64,000 nt of DNA. Origin: Paramesorhizobium endophyticum. GTDB taxonomy: Bacteria > Pseudomonadota > Alphaproteobacteria > Rhizobiales > Rhizobiaceae. The stretch lies in the NCBI RefSeq assembly GCF_014640615.1, contig NZ_BMHH01000010.1:1-64000 (forward strand), written 5' to 3'. The notes under the pieces were generated by a model, which did no database searches, was not told the origin of the DNA, and saw only the letters and a program-made list of their open reading frames with translations. Position 1 is the stretch's first letter. Every line of letters starts with the position of its first letter. Positions 31,791-41,217 of the stretch are shown in pieces. The position numbers and the translations under genes are program-made.

Positions 31791-32300
31791 GTGATCAGGA
31801 GAGCCGAGATAGGCGACGCTTCCAGCCTGGCCGCGGTCGGGCTGGAAGTGTGGCTCCATACCTATATCCGGGATGGTGTGAGTGCTTTCTTTGCCGATTA
31901 TGCGCTCGCCCATTTCACAGCGGCGCGCTTCGAGGAAATCCTCTCCCGGGAGAACGAGCATATCTGGGTTGCGCAAGGTGCTGCAGGCATTGTCGGATTC
32001 GCTCATGTCTTGGAAGGAGCGACGGCTCCGGTCGCGGGTTGCTCCGATGTTGAAATTTCAACGCTCTACGTCCAGCCGCGCCATCAGAACAATGGCGCGG
32101 GGTGGCGGTTGCTGGATGCGGCGTTGGCGCATTGCGCATCGACCGGAAAGCCTGATGTCTGGCTGACGGTGAATGCCGAGAACCAGCGGGCGATTGATTT
32201 TTATCTGAGGAACGGCTTCAAAAAGGCTGGCGAGACACTGTTTCGGATCGGCAATCAGGCTTATCCCAACCACGTCCTGCAATTTACTTTCCAAGGATAG
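31791..32300 (+). CDS. GNAT-family N-acetyltransferase
   Basis: A 169-aa acyl-CoA-dependent acetyltransferase. The acetyl-CoA site is seen in VEISTLYVQPRHQNNGAGWRLLDAAL, followed by WLTVNAENQRAIDFYLRNGFKKAGE. The start is a GTG 9 bp after the yqeY stop, within GGAAGG, so coupled translation is likely. The acceptor substrate is unknown. Confidence 0.85.
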   Translation: MIRRAEIGDASSLAAVGLEVWLHTYIRDGVSAFFADYALAHFTAARFEEILSRENEHIWVAQGAAGIVGFAHVLEGATAPVAGCSDVEISTLYVQPRHQNNGAGWRLLDAALAHCASTGKPDVWLTVNAENQRAIDFYLRNGFKKAGETLFRIGNQAYPNHVLQFTFQG

Positions 32301-32304
32301 GCGC

Positions 32305-33969
32305 TCAACTCCGCGCCACGCGCAGCCTCGAACCCCTGAGCAATCCCTGTTCCTCGAGCACAGGATAGGCGATGGCGGCCAGCAGGGAGTTGATCTGCTT
32401 CAGGTCGCGAATGGTGTCGAGGTGGATGGTGCTTGTCTCGATGCTGCGCTCCGAGCCCTGGCGCAGGCGCGAGAAGTGTTGCTGGCTCGTTTCCTTCTCG
32501 ATGTCGCGCAGGCGGTCCTTTTCCTGAACTAGCTGGCGCGCAGTGTGCTCGTCACGCGAGACCAGCACGTTGAAGGCCAGGCGGGCGTTGGCCAGCACGA
32601 AGGCGTGGAATTGCGATAGCTCGCGCCAGCCTTCCTCGGTGAATTCCAGCTTGCGGTTCATCTTCTTCTTCACCTGGGCGAGCATGTTGCGCACGATGAT
32701 GTCGCCCACCTGTTCGAGCTTGACGCAGGCGCCGAGCAGTTCCTGGGTGCGCAAGGCCTCGTAATCGGTGAGATTGCTGGTGGCGAGGCGGGCGAGGTAG
32801 AGCTTTATCGCGGCATGTCGCCGGTCCACCTTGTCGTCGAGCGCGGCCAGCTCATCGATGCTTGCCTGATCGGGGTTCTCATAGAGATCCATGATGCGCT
32901 GGAGCATCAATTCCACGGTTTCGCAAACGCGCACGACTTCGCGCGTGGCGTTGGCGAGCGCCAGCGAGGGGGTGCCGAGGACGCTTGGGTCGAGGGCGCT
33001 GACCTCTTCCGCCGCCAGCCGCGGCTTGACGGGCGTGTTGAGGCGGACCAACGCTTCAGTCGCGCGCAGCACCAGACCTGAAAGCGGGATGCCGGCGATC
33101 AGGATGAGGACGTTGAACAGGATATGGGCGTTGACGATCTGCTCCACCGGGGTGCTGCCGAGAAGGCTCACCGGCGGCTGGAAGGCGAGGAACAGCAGGA
33201 GGGCTATGAGCGAACCGGCGCCACGCATCAGAAGATTGCCCAGCGGCACCACGCGGGTCTTGGGCGGCGCGTTGCGGGTAAGGATCGGCGCGATGATCGA
33301 GGAGCCGAGATTGACGCCCAGCACCATGATCAGGCCCAGTTCCGGGTGAATCAGCCCGCGCGAGGCGAAGCTGGTGAGCAGGATGACGCCTGCGATGCTC
33401 GAATGGAACAGCCAGGTAATGAGCGCGGCCAGCAGATAGGCGGTGACGGGATCGCTTGATAGATAGCTGACGATGACGGGCAGAAGTTCGCTGTGTCGCA
33501 GCGGCTCCGTCGCCTGCCCAGTCATCTCCAGCGAGAGGATGAGAAGGCCGATGCCGACCAGGATGCGGCCGTTCTGGCGCCAGTCCCGCCGTTCCGTCGT
33601 CATGAAGATGATGGTGCCGGCCAGAAGGCAGATGGGCACGAGGAGTGTCAGGTCATAGTTCAATATCTTGACGACGAGCGCGGAGCCGACTTCCGCACCA
33701 CGCACGGCCATAAGCCCGGCAATGCCGCTGACGAAATTGGATCCCACGAAGGAGCCGATCAGCAGCGTGACGGCGGTCGAACTCTGGAGCACGATCGCTA
33801 GCGCTGCGCCGAAGCCGACAGCAAGGATCGGACGCTTCACCACCTTGCGCATGCGCTGGCGCAGGGCGGTGCCATAGGTGCGCTCCACTCCTGTGCGAAC
33901 CATGCGGGTCGCCCATAGGAGCAGGGCCACCGCCCCTGCCAGATGCAGCAAGACTACCGAGCCATTCAA
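32305..33969 (-). CDS. Na/Pi cotransporter family protein with PhoU-like domain
   Basis: A 554-aa membrane protein. The N-terminal part holds two inverted NaPi repeats with the QSSTAVTLLIGSFV motif and its counterpart FHSSIAGVILLTSFA. The C-terminal ~200 residues are a soluble PhoU-like helical domain (ATREVVRVCETVELMLQRIMDLYENPDQ, ELLGACVKLEQVGDIIVRNML). It would import phosphate with sodium; the PhoU part may be regulatory. It is convergent with the GNAT gene and divergent from dnaG. Confidence 0.9.
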   Translation of the reverse strand: MNGSVVLLHLAGAVALLLWATRMVRTGVERTYGTALRQRMRKVVKRPILAVGFGAALAIVLQSSTAVTLLIGSFVGSNFVSGIAGLMAVRGAEVGSALVVKILNYDLTLLVPICLLAGTIIFMTTERRDWRQNGRILVGIGLLILSLEMTGQATEPLRHSELLPVIVSYLSSDPVTAYLLAALITWLFHSSIAGVILLTSFASRGLIHPELGLIMVLGVNLGSSIIAPILTRNAPPKTRVVPLGNLLMRGAGSLIALLLFLAFQPPVSLLGSTPVEQIVNAHILFNVLILIAGIPLSGLVLRATEALVRLNTPVKPRLAAEEVSALDPSVLGTPSLALANATREVVRVCETVELMLQRIMDLYENPDQASIDELAALDDKVDRRHAAIKLYLARLATSNLTDYEALRTQELLGACVKLEQVGDIIVRNMLAQVKKKMNRKLEFTEEGWRELSQFHAFVLANARLAFNVLVSRDEHTARQLVQEKDRLRDIEKETSQQHFSRLRQGSERSIETSTIHLDTIRDLKQINSLLAAIAYPVLEEQGLLRGSRLRVARS

Positions 33970-34224
33970 GATATTACTTCCTTACAGGCATCAACACGCG
34001 ACTATGATAGCCGGTTAAATTTAGATTGAACTGGATAATATACTCCATTCAAACAGTTTTCTTGTCTAATATGGCCACTATCTTGGAAAAATGCGGTAAC
34101 TTTCATTGCACGGCTTTGTTTGCCCTTTCCTCGGGGGATAAGCGGCACTCGCCGTTTGGCGCTCATCGCCATTCCGGCTATGATAAGCGGCTTTAAGCCC
34201 CAAGGTTCCCAGAGTAGCATTCAG

Positions 34225-36183
34225 ATGCGTTTTCCGCCTTCATTTCTCGATGAGATACGAGACCGCGTGCCGATCTCGACGCTGATCGGGACGCGCGTGT
34301 CGTTCGACCGCAAGAAGACGAACGCTTCCAAGGGCGATTTCTGGGCGTGCTGTCCGTTCCATGGCGAAAAGACGCCGAGCTTCCATTGCGAAGATCGCAA
34401 GGGCCGCTACCATTGCTTCGGCTGCGGCGTGACGGGTGATCATTTCAAGTTCCTGACCGATCTGGAAGGCCTGAGCTTCCCTGAAGCCGTCGAGCGCGTG
34501 GCTGATATGGCCGGCGTGCCGATGCCGGCGCGCGATCCGGAGGCTGAAAAGCGCGAGGCGCAGCGCGCGACGCTGCATGACGTCATGGACATGGCGGCGC
34601 GCTTCTTCGAGCAGCAATTGCAATCCGCATCAGGCGCCAAGGCCCGGGCTTATTTGCGCGAGCGCGGCCTTTCGACCGCCACGCAGCAGGCGTTCCGCCT
34701 CGGCTATGCGCCTGAAAGCCGCAACGCGCTGAAGGAGCATCTGGCGCTCAAGGGCGTGACGCGCGAGCAGATGGAGGCTTGCGGCCTTGTCGTGCATGGC
34801 GATGGCATCGCCGTTTCCTACGACCGTTTCCGCGACCGCGTCATGTTTCCCATCGAGGATATGCGCGGGCGCGTCATCGCCTTCGGGGGCAGGGCGCTTT
34901 CGCCCGACGTGCCCGCGAAATATCTGAATTCGCCGGAAACGGAGCTCTTCCACAAAGGGCAGATTCTTTACAACGCCCTGCGCGCCCGCAAGGCCTGCCA
35001 GCCGCAGGGCGGCGAGGCGGCCAAGGCGATCATCGCGGTCGAAGGCTATATGGATGTCATCGCGCTGGCGCAGGCGGGGTTCCACCAAGTGGTCGCGCCG
35101 CTCGGCACCGCCTTGACCGAGGACCAGCTCGAACTGCTATGGCGGGTGAGCCCCGAGCCGGTGCTCTGCTTCGATGGCGACCAGGCGGGCATTCGCGCCG
35201 CCCACCGCGCGGTCGATCTGGGGCTGCCGGGGCTGAAGCCGGGCCGCTCGCTGCGCTTCGCCGTGCTGCCCGAAGGCAAGGATCCGGACGATCTCGTCAA
35301 GGCCGATGGCCCGCAGGCGTTTCAATCTGTGCTGTCAGATGCGCGGCCGCTCGCCGACATGCTCTGGGCACGCGAGACGGCGGGCGGCGTGTTCGATACG
35401 CCGGAGCGCCGCGCGGAGCTGGAAGCACGCTTGCGTGAAATCACCTCGCGCATCGGTGACGAGAATGTGCGGCGGCATTATGCGCAGGACATGCGCGACC
35501 GGGCTCAGGCGTTCTTCGGCCAATCGCGGCAGGGCAATAATCGCGGCAACAATCGCAACGGTTATGGCCAGGGCCAGGGCGGATATGGTCAGCGGGGGAG
35601 GGGCGCGGCTTCCGGGCGGCTCGCGGTTTCCGACAGTCTTGCCCGTTCGTCACTGGTCAAGAGCGCTTCCAGCGCCTCCATGCCGCCGCTGCGCGAAACG
35701 GCGATCCTGTTGATTCTTCTCCATCATCCGCGATTGATCGACGAGGATTTCGAGACCATTGCCGCGCTCGACCTCGACCATCCGCAATTGCGCCGCCTGC
35801 ATCTTGCGATGCTTGACGCCATGGCGGAGAGGCATATCGCAGACGGCGCGCAGATGCATGAGGCGCTGCGCGCCGCCGGCCATGGCGAGGCGATCGAAGC
35901 GCTCGATGCGCTGGTGCGCCGCGCCCGCGTCTGGACTGCGACGGAGCGCGCGGCGGAGGAAGATGCACGCGAAGCGCTCAAGCAGGCGGTTCACTTGCAT
36001 CAGCGGGCGAGAGTTCTACATAAGGAGCTGAGAGCGGTGGAAGCCGCGCTCATGGACGATGAAACGGGCGAAGTTTTCGGGCGTCTCCTCGACATCCAGA
36101 ATGAAATCCGCAGGGCGGAAGCAACCGAGGCGTTGATCGACGGTTTCGGAATTCCGTCCGGGCGTCCAGCCGGCGGCTTCTGA
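34225..36183 (+). CDS. dnaG: DNA primase
   Basis: Synthesises RNA primers at the replication fork. The 652-aa protein has an N-terminal zinc-binding CHC2 domain (CPFHGEKTPSFHCEDRKGRYHCFGCG), a RNA-polymerase/TOPRIM domain (IAVEGYMDVIALAQAGF, CFDGDQAGIRAAHRA), a Gly/Asn-rich linker (QGNNRGNNRNGYGQGQGGYG) and the C-terminal DnaB-interacting helical domain. The start at 34225 was chosen because it gives the conserved MRFPPSFLDEIRDRVPIS. It precedes rpoD, the usual macromolecular-synthesis order. Confidence 0.97.
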   Translation: MRFPPSFLDEIRDRVPISTLIGTRVSFDRKKTNASKGDFWACCPFHGEKTPSFHCEDRKGRYHCFGCGVTGDHFKFLTDLEGLSFPEAVERVADMAGVPMPARDPEAEKREAQRATLHDVMDMAARFFEQQLQSASGAKARAYLRERGLSTATQQAFRLGYAPESRNALKEHLALKGVTREQMEACGLVVHGDGIAVSYDRFRDRVMFPIEDMRGRVIAFGGRALSPDVPAKYLNSPETELFHKGQILYNALRARKACQPQGGEAAKAIIAVEGYMDVIALAQAGFHQVVAPLGTALTEDQLELLWRVSPEPVLCFDGDQAGIRAAHRAVDLGLPGLKPGRSLRFAVLPEGKDPDDLVKADGPQAFQSVLSDARPLADMLWARETAGGVFDTPERRAELEARLREITSRIGDENVRRHYAQDMRDRAQAFFGQSRQGNNRGNNRNGYGQGQGGYGQRGRGAASGRLAVSDSLARSSLVKSASSASMPPLRETAILLILLHHPRLIDEDFETIAALDLDHPQLRRLHLAMLDAMAERHIADGAQMHEALRAAGHGEAIEALDALVRRARVWTATERAAEEDAREALKQAVHLHQRARVLHKELRAVEAALMDDETGEVFGRLLDIQNEIRRAEATEALIDGFGIPSGRPAGGF

Positions 36184-36519
36184 TTCGTTTCTTCGGCAAA
36201 CGCATAAAATGATTCGCTTTTTTGATGCGAATCAGATGATTCGCTCTTGACGAGCGGCGGAAACGACGGAATCAGGACGTTTTAATCATTGGGTAAAACT
36301 GGCAAGCCTGCAAGGCCCATCCGGGGTTTTTCGCGAAATTGCCCGAAAACGGGCCGTTCGCCGCCCTGAAACGTAAAAATCCTGTGAGGCCGGAATCAGG
36401 GTTAATCGGCTATTAACAGGAAGCAGCTACTCGCTGATCATCATGAGCTTAAGTGCAAGCCGTCCGCACGCTCTACTTTGACAAGACAAAGCGATCCAAG
36501 GTCGCCTGGAGACAAGCAT
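36184..36519. other. dnaG-rpoD intergenic region
   Basis: 336 bp. Near dnaG, the octamer TGATTCGC occurs at 36210-36217 and 36237-36244, with its complement GCGAATCA at 36227-36234, so alternative hairpins can form. Near rpoD there is an inverted repeat GTTAAT-N5-ATTAAC at 36401-36417. The GGAGA at about 36508-36512 is the rpoD ribosome-binding site. No ORF was seen; the promoter could not be assigned with confidence. Confidence 0.5.
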
Positions 36520-38541
36520 ATGGCAACGAAGGTAAAGGAAAACGAAGAGGCTGAAGTCGAGCGCGAAGGCGCAACCGATGGACCGCTTCTCGACCTTTCT
36601 GACGACGCTGTCAAGAAGATGATCAAGCTCGCCAAGAAGCGCGGCTATGTGACCATGGACGAGCTCAACGCCGTCCTGCCTTCCGAGGAAGTGACGTCCG
36701 AGCAGATCGAGGACACGATGGCGATGCTCTCCGACATGGGCATCAATGTCGTGGAGGATGACGAGCAGGACGCCGACAGGGAAGAGAGCGAGGGCGACGA
36801 GGAGTCCGAGGGCGGCGAGCTCACCGAGGCCACCGGCACCGCCGTTGCCACGACCACGACCAAGCGCGAGCCGACGGACCGCACCGACGATCCCGTGCGC
36901 ATGTATCTGCGCGAGATGGGCTCGGTGGAGCTTTTGTCGCGCGAGGGCGAAATCGCCATCGCCAAGCGCATCGAGGCCGGCCGCGAGACGATGATCGCGG
37001 GCCTGTGCGAAAGCCCGCTGACCTTCCAGGCGATCATCATCTGGCGCGAGGATCTCAACGAGTCGAAGGTTCTGCTGCGCGAAATCATCGACCTTGAAAC
37101 CACCTATGCCGGGCCGGAGGCCAAGCAGGCACCGGTGGTGGAGCGGGTCGAGGAAGAAAAGCCGCGCGTGGAAGAAAAGCCGCGCCGCGCCTCGCGCGAC
37201 GATGATGACATCACCAATGTCGGCGGCGAATCCCTCATCGAGGAGGATGACGAGGACGACGACGAGGCCAATCTGTCGCTGGCGGCGATGGAAGCCGAAC
37301 TGCGCCCGCAGGTGATGGAGACGCTCGACCTCATCGCCGACACTTACAAGAAGCTGCGCAAGCTGCAGGACCAGCAGGTGGAAGGCCGCCTGGCCGCGAC
37401 CGGCGAACTTTCCACCAGCCAGGAACGCCGCTACAAGGAGCTGAAAGACCAGCTCATCACGGCGGTGAAGTCGCTGTCGCTCAACCAGAACCGCATCGAG
37501 TCATTGGTCGAGCAGCTTTACGATATCAACAAGCGCCTGGTGCAGAACGAAGGCAAGCTCTTGCGGCTCGCCGAATCCTATGGCGTGCGCCGTGAGGAGT
37601 TCCTTAGGGAATATCAGGGCAGCGAGCTTGACCCGAACTGGGTGGAGCGCATCGGCGTGCTGCCGTCGCGCGGCTGGAAGGAATTCGCCAAGAACGAGGT
37701 GAGGGCGATCCAGAACCTGCGCGCCGAGATCCAGAACCTGGCGCAGGAGACGGCGATTTCCATCGGCGAATTCCGCCGCATCGTCAACCAGGTGCAGAAG
37801 GGCGAGCGCGAGGCGGCCATCGCCAAGAAGGAGATGGTGGAGGCAAACTTACGCCTCGTCATCTCCATCGCCAAGAAATACACCAATCGCGGCCTGCAGT
37901 TCCTCGACCTCATCCAGGAAGGCAATATCGGCCTGATGAAGGCGGTGGACAAGTTCGAATACCGCCGCGGCTACAAGTTCTCGACCTATGCGACGTGGTG
38001 GATCCGGCAGGCGATTACCCGCAGCATTGCGGACCAAGCAAGAACGATCCGCATTCCCGTGCATATGATCGAGACGATCAACAAGATCGTGCGCACCTCG
38101 CGCCAGATGCTGCACGAAATCGGCCGCGAGCCGACGCCTGAGGAACTGGCCGAGAAGCTGGCCATGCCGCTCGAAAAAGTGCGCAAGGTGCTGAAGATCG
38201 CCAAGGAGCCGATCTCGCTCGAAACGCCTGTCGGCGACGAGGAGGATTCGCATCTGGGCGATTTCATCGAGGACAAGAACGCGCTGCTGCCCATCGACGC
38301 GGCCATTCAGGCAAACCTGCGCGATACGACGACGCGGGTGCTCGCCTCGCTGACGCCGCGCGAGGAGCGTGTGCTGCGCATGCGCTTCGGCATTGGCATG
38401 AACACCGACCACACGCTGGAAGAAGTCGGCCAGCAATTCTCGGTGACGCGCGAGCGTATCCGCCAGATCGAGGCGAAGGCGCTGCGCAAGCTGAAGCACC
38501 CGAGCCGCTCGCGCAAGCTGCGCTCGTTCCTGGATAGCTAA
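36520..38541 (+). CDS. rpoD: RNA polymerase primary sigma factor (sigma70)
   Basis: Housekeeping sigma factor directing RNA polymerase to -35/-10 promoters. The 673-aa protein has region 1.1 at the N-terminus, an acidic non-conserved region ([19 protein letters not shown]), region 2 with [66 protein letters not shown] split across this long block, region 3, and region 4 HTH ([27 protein letters not shown]). The start at 36520 gives [10 protein letters not shown] and is preceded by GGAGA. No heat-shock promoter was identified. Confidence 0.98.
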   Translation: MATKVKENEEAEVEREGATDGPLLDLSDDAVKKMIKLAKKRGYVTMDELNAVLPSEEVTSEQIEDTMAMLSDMGINVVEDDEQDADREESEGDEESEGGELTEATGTAVATTTTKREPTDRTDDPVRMYLREMGSVELLSREGEIAIAKRIEAGRETMIAGLCESPLTFQAIIIWREDLNESKVLLREIIDLETTYAGPEAKQAPVVERVEEEKPRVEEKPRRASRDDDDITNVGGESLIEEDDEDDDEANLSLAAMEAELRPQVMETLDLIADTYKKLRKLQDQQVEGRLAATGELSTSQERRYKELKDQLITAVKSLSLNQNRIESLVEQLYDINKRLVQNEGKLLRLAESYGVRREEFLREYQGSELDPNWVERIGVLPSRGWKEFAKNEVRAIQNLRAEIQNLAQETAISIGEFRRIVNQVQKGEREAAIAKKEMVEANLRLVISIAKKYTNRGLQFLDLIQEGNIGLMKAVDKFEYRRGYKFSTYATWWIRQAITRSIADQARTIRIPVHMIETINKIVRTSRQMLHEIGREPTPEELAEKLAMPLEKVRKVLKIAKEPISLETPVGDEEDSHLGDFIEDKNALLPIDAAIQANLRDTTTRVLASLTPREERVLRMRFGIGMNTDHTLEEVGQQFSVTRERIRQIEAKALRKLKHPSRSRKLRSFLDS

Positions 38542-38572
38542 GGCTTCCGGGCTGTTGTGGTGATGGAAACGT

Positions 38573-38730
38573 AGAGGAATGGATCCCAGTGACAAGCACT
38601 GGGATGACGGGGTGGAAATGTTTCACCTGGCAAAAAGCCGTTCTTGCAGGTGGAAGACGGTGGAGATTAGCGCCGACCGCAAACCCAATCCGTCATCCCA
38701 GTGCTTGTCACTGGGATCCATTCCTCAACG
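38573..38730. repeat. 158-bp inverted-repeat element after rpoD
   Basis: Two ~35-bp inverted arms (GAATGGATCCCAGTGACAAG... at about 38578 and ...CTTGTCACTGGGATCCATTC ending at about 38727) flank ~80 bp. Each arm is itself a palindrome, CCCAGTG-ACAAG-CACTGGG. The internal 80 bp shows no ORF. Confidence 0.7.
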
Positions 38731-38805
38731 ATACCGCAGCTACTACGCATAAGAACATTGGTATTCATCGTTCCATTCAGAAGTGAAGCGCTCCGGGAGA
38801 ACGTT

Positions 38806-39096
38806 ATGTCATTTTTAAAGCGTCTTTTCGGTGGCGGCGGGAGTGTCGCCCAGCCCGCCCCAGCCAAGGAGGCCGGACGGGCCGAGCACGAAGGCTTCCT
38901 GATCGTTGCAACGCCCATGAGTGAGGGCGGGCAATATCAGGTCTGCGGCGTCATCTCCAAGGAAGTGGACGGCGTGGCGAAGGAGCACAAATTCATCCGC
39001 GCCGACAAGTTCGCCAGCCTAGACGATGCGGTGAACATCACGCTCGCCAAGGGACGCCAGATCGTCAACGAGCAGGGCGAGAAGCTTTTCGGGTGA
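38806..39096 (+). CDS. HlyU-like protein
   Basis: A 96-aa small protein matching the HlyU family ([12 protein letters not shown] start, [54 protein letters not shown]). HlyU in Vibrio is annotated as a transcriptional activator, but these short alphaproteobacterial members lack an obvious HTH and their role is unknown. Its stop overlaps the GTG start of the next gene, so the two are translationally coupled. Confidence 0.85.
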   Translation: MSFLKRLFGGGGSVAQPAPAKEAGRAEHEGFLIVATPMSEGGQYQVCGVISKEVDGVAKEHKFIRADKFASLDDAVNITLAKGRQIVNEQGEKLFG

Positions 39097-39551
39097 ATGA
39101 CAAACCGTTCTGGCTCAGGAAATCGCTTGAGCAGCTGACGAAGACCGAATGGGAAAGCCTTTGCGACGGCTGCGGCCAGTGCTGCCTGCATAAATTGCAG
39201 GACGAGGATACGGACGAGATTTACTGGACCAGCGTCGCCTGCACCCTGCTCGACGCCGAAACCTGCCAATGCTCCGACTATCCGGGCCGCAAAAAGAAGG
39301 TGCCGGACTGCGTATTCCTGACGCCTGAAATCATCCGTGAAGCCGACTGGCTGCCCAGGACCTGCGCCTACCGGCTGGTGGCCGAGGGAAGCGGCCTCTA
39401 TTGGTGGCACCCGCTCGTTTCAGGCAGCCCCGACACGGTGCATGAAGCCGGCATCTCCGTGCGCGGCAGGATCACGGCCTTCGACCACGACATGGAAAGC
39501 GACGACGATTATCTGGAGCATATGACGGGCGTAGACGACCGGCGAGGGTAG
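39093..39551 (+). CDS. YcgN-family cysteine-cluster protein
   Basis: A 152-aa protein of the YcgN/UPF0260 family. It starts [21 protein letters not shown] and has the cysteine cluster CDGCGQCC, further Cys in [26 protein letters not shown] and the family's [10 protein letters not shown]. The cysteines probably bind a metal or Fe-S centre. GTG start overlapping the preceding stop (GTGA). Function unknown. Confidence 0.9.
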   Translation: MNDKPFWLRKSLEQLTKTEWESLCDGCGQCCLHKLQDEDTDEIYWTSVACTLLDAETCQCSDYPGRKKKVPDCVFLTPEIIREADWLPRTCAYRLVAEGSGLYWWHPLVSGSPDTVHEAGISVRGRITAFDHDMESDDDYLEHMTGVDDRRG

Positions 39552-39672
39552 GGGCTGGCATGAACCGAAAATGAATGACCGGTTCGCTGTTTATTCAGTT
39601 TCCGCGCGTTAGTTTATGCTCGGTGCCGGCCACAAAAGCAGCCGGCAAAGTTGAGAATGGAAAGGAGCCTCC

Positions 39673-40029
39673 ATGTCCCGTATTTCCTTCAAGAGCCTTA
39701 TTGCGCCAGCCGTCATCGGAGCGGCGATCATGTTCTCGGCGGGAGCTGCCGCCAATGCCGCGCCCATCGCGCCTGCTGTATCGGCCATGCCCGCCGCTGG
39801 CGGCCATATCGTTCAGGTCGATCATCGCTGGGACCATCGCCCGCAGCATTACCGCCCGGCCCGCAATGCGTGCTCGGCTGCGCATGCCGCCCGCAAGGCC
39901 GAGCGCATGGGCTTCCGCCGGACCCGCGTCGACGTACGCCGCAATACGGTGCGCGTCTATGGCGTGCGCAAGGGCTTCCGCTCGAGCGTGACCTTCGCCC
40001 GCGCTCCGGGATGCCCGATCGTCCGCTAA
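39673..40029 (+). CDS. Small secreted basic protein, function unknown
   Basis: A 118-aa protein with a signal peptide ending near AGAAANAAPIAP. The mature part is Arg/His-rich (VDHRWDHRPQHYRPARNACSAAHAARKAERMGFRRTRVDVRRN), with two Cys (CSAA, GCPI) that could form a disulfide. AAAGGAG precedes the ATG. It resembles uncharacterised periplasmic proteins of Rhizobiales; no function can be given. Confidence 0.75.
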   Translation: MSRISFKSLIAPAVIGAAIMFSAGAAANAAPIAPAVSAMPAAGGHIVQVDHRWDHRPQHYRPARNACSAAHAARKAERMGFRRTRVDVRRNTVRVYGVRKGFRSSVTFARAPGCPIVR

Positions 40030-40069
40030 AGCATGATCCCGAAAAGTTGCGGACTTTTCGGATACGTGC
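40030..40069. repeat. Short GATC-CCGAAAAG palindromic repeat, copy 2
   Basis: AGCATGATC-CCGAAAAGT-TGCGG-ACTTTTCGG-ATACGTGC, starting on the last base of the preceding stop codon. Same family as 31114-31158, in inverted orientation. Confidence 0.75.
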
Positions 40070-40107
40070 GGCAAAACCAACAGGACGAGATGGAACATCG
40101 GCCAAAG

Positions 40108-40134
40108 AAAAAGGCGCCTCGCGGCGCCCTTTTC
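40108..40134. terminator. Bidirectional terminator between the secreted-protein gene and bp26
   Basis: AAAAAGGCGCC-TCGC-GGCGCCCTTTTC: GC stem with flanking A- and T-runs between convergent genes. Confidence 0.75.
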
Positions 40135-40153
40135 GATTCATGGATTGGGAAGC

Positions 40154-40909
40154 TTACTGCTTCAGTTCGAAGGTGACGTTAACCTGCACATTATAGCTGT
40201 TCTCGCCTGCGGCGACCGGCGCGGCGTCAGACTGCGGCACGGCCATCTTCATCTCCGCGCGGGCGAAGGGGACGGGCTGCGGACGCCAGGGCTGCTCGCT
40301 GATTTCCAGCACGCGGCCAAGGCCGACGCCAGCGGCATCGGCGAGGGTGCGCGCCTTGGTGAGCGCATCGGCGACGGCGCGCTTGCGCGCCTCGTTGATG
40401 ACGGCGGCGGGGTTGTCATTGGTGAAGGTCAGGTTTCCGCCCTGGTTGACGCCGAGCGAGACGGACTTGTCCAGCACTTCGCCGACCTTGGTCACGTCGC
40501 GCACACGCACGGTCAAGGAGTTGGTGACGGTGTAGCCGGTGATCTTCGGCTCCTTGAGGCCGTTCTTGTCGTCGGGATATTGATAGCGCGGCTGGATGTT
40601 GATGCCTGCGGTCTGAAGGTCGCGATCCTCGATGCCCGCTTCCTTCATGGCGGCGAGCACCTTGCCCATCGCCTCATTATTGGCGGTCATGGCTTCGCGG
40701 GCGGTATCGGCCTCGCGCAGCACGTTGAGCGTGAGGATAGCCATGTCAGGCGCGGCCTGCGCCTCGCCTTCGCCGGTGACGGCGATCTTCGCTACGGGCT
40801 TTGCCATATCGGCCTCCTGAGCCATGGCGGGCAGGGACACGGCGCAAACCAGCGCCGCCGCGAAAAAAGTCGCCCCGAGATAACGAGATGTTGCCTTGCT
40901 GATCATCAA
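40154..40909 (-). CDS. bp26: BP26/Omp28-type SIMPL-domain periplasmic protein
   Basis: A 251-aa exported protein whose signal peptide ends at PAMAQE. The mature part is a SIMPL (DUF541) domain matching Brucella BP26/Omp28 in long blocks ([105 protein letters not shown]). BP26 is a known periplasmic immunogen in Brucella that forms channel-like oligomers; its physiological role is not settled. The orthology call rests on these blocks. Confidence 0.93.
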   Translation of the reverse strand: MMISKATSRYLGATFFAAALVCAVSLPAMAQEADMAKPVAKIAVTGEGEAQAAPDMAILTLNVLREADTAREAMTANNEAMGKVLAAMKEAGIEDRDLQTAGINIQPRYQYPDDKNGLKEPKITGYTVTNSLTVRVRDVTKVGEVLDKSVSLGVNQGGNLTFTNDNPAAVINEARKRAVADALTKARTLADAAGVGLGRVLEISEQPWRPQPVPFARAEMKMAVPQSDAAPVAAGENSYNVQVNVTFELKQ

Positions 40910-41119
40910 AAACTCTCCGAATCGAAAAATTGTCCCTACAATTTAGCTGTCACAAGTGAATATGTGCGTAATAGGGCAGGACGCTTGTTGGCGCTTGTTT
41001 AAGCTGGCGGTTTACGCTAGAGCATGGGGAAGCCGGATGGTTGCATTGGTGCTTTGCGGGACGGGACGAAACGTAAAGCGCTATCGCCAAGCGCAACCCA
41101 TATATCGGCGATGAGGGTG

Positions 41120-41196
41120 GGGCCTGTAGCTCAATTGGTTAGAGCCGGCGGCTCATAACCGCTTGGTTGCAGGTTCGAGTCCTGCCGGGCCCACCA
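41120..41196 (+). tRNA. tRNA with anticodon CAU, probably tRNA-Ile2 (lysidine)
   Basis: A 77-nt cloverleaf including encoded CCA. Acceptor stem GGGCCTG/CGGGCCC, D-arm AGCTCAATTGGTTAGAGC, anticodon stem-loop GCGG-CTCATAA-CCGC, T-arm CAGGTTCGAGTCCTG, discriminator A. The anticodon arm and following CTTGGTTGC resemble the AUA-decoding tRNA-Ile2, whose C34 is changed to lysidine by TilS, more than elongator tRNA-Met. The accessory operon at 41218 starts 22 bp after it. Confidence 0.9.
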
Positions 41197-41217
41197 GTTA
41201 TCTAAACAAGAAGTTGA

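Noticed and set aside
36478-36506. TTGACA at 36478 as the rpoD -35 box
   Set aside because: No acceptable -10 at 16-18 bp, and it would leave almost no leader before the rpoD start.
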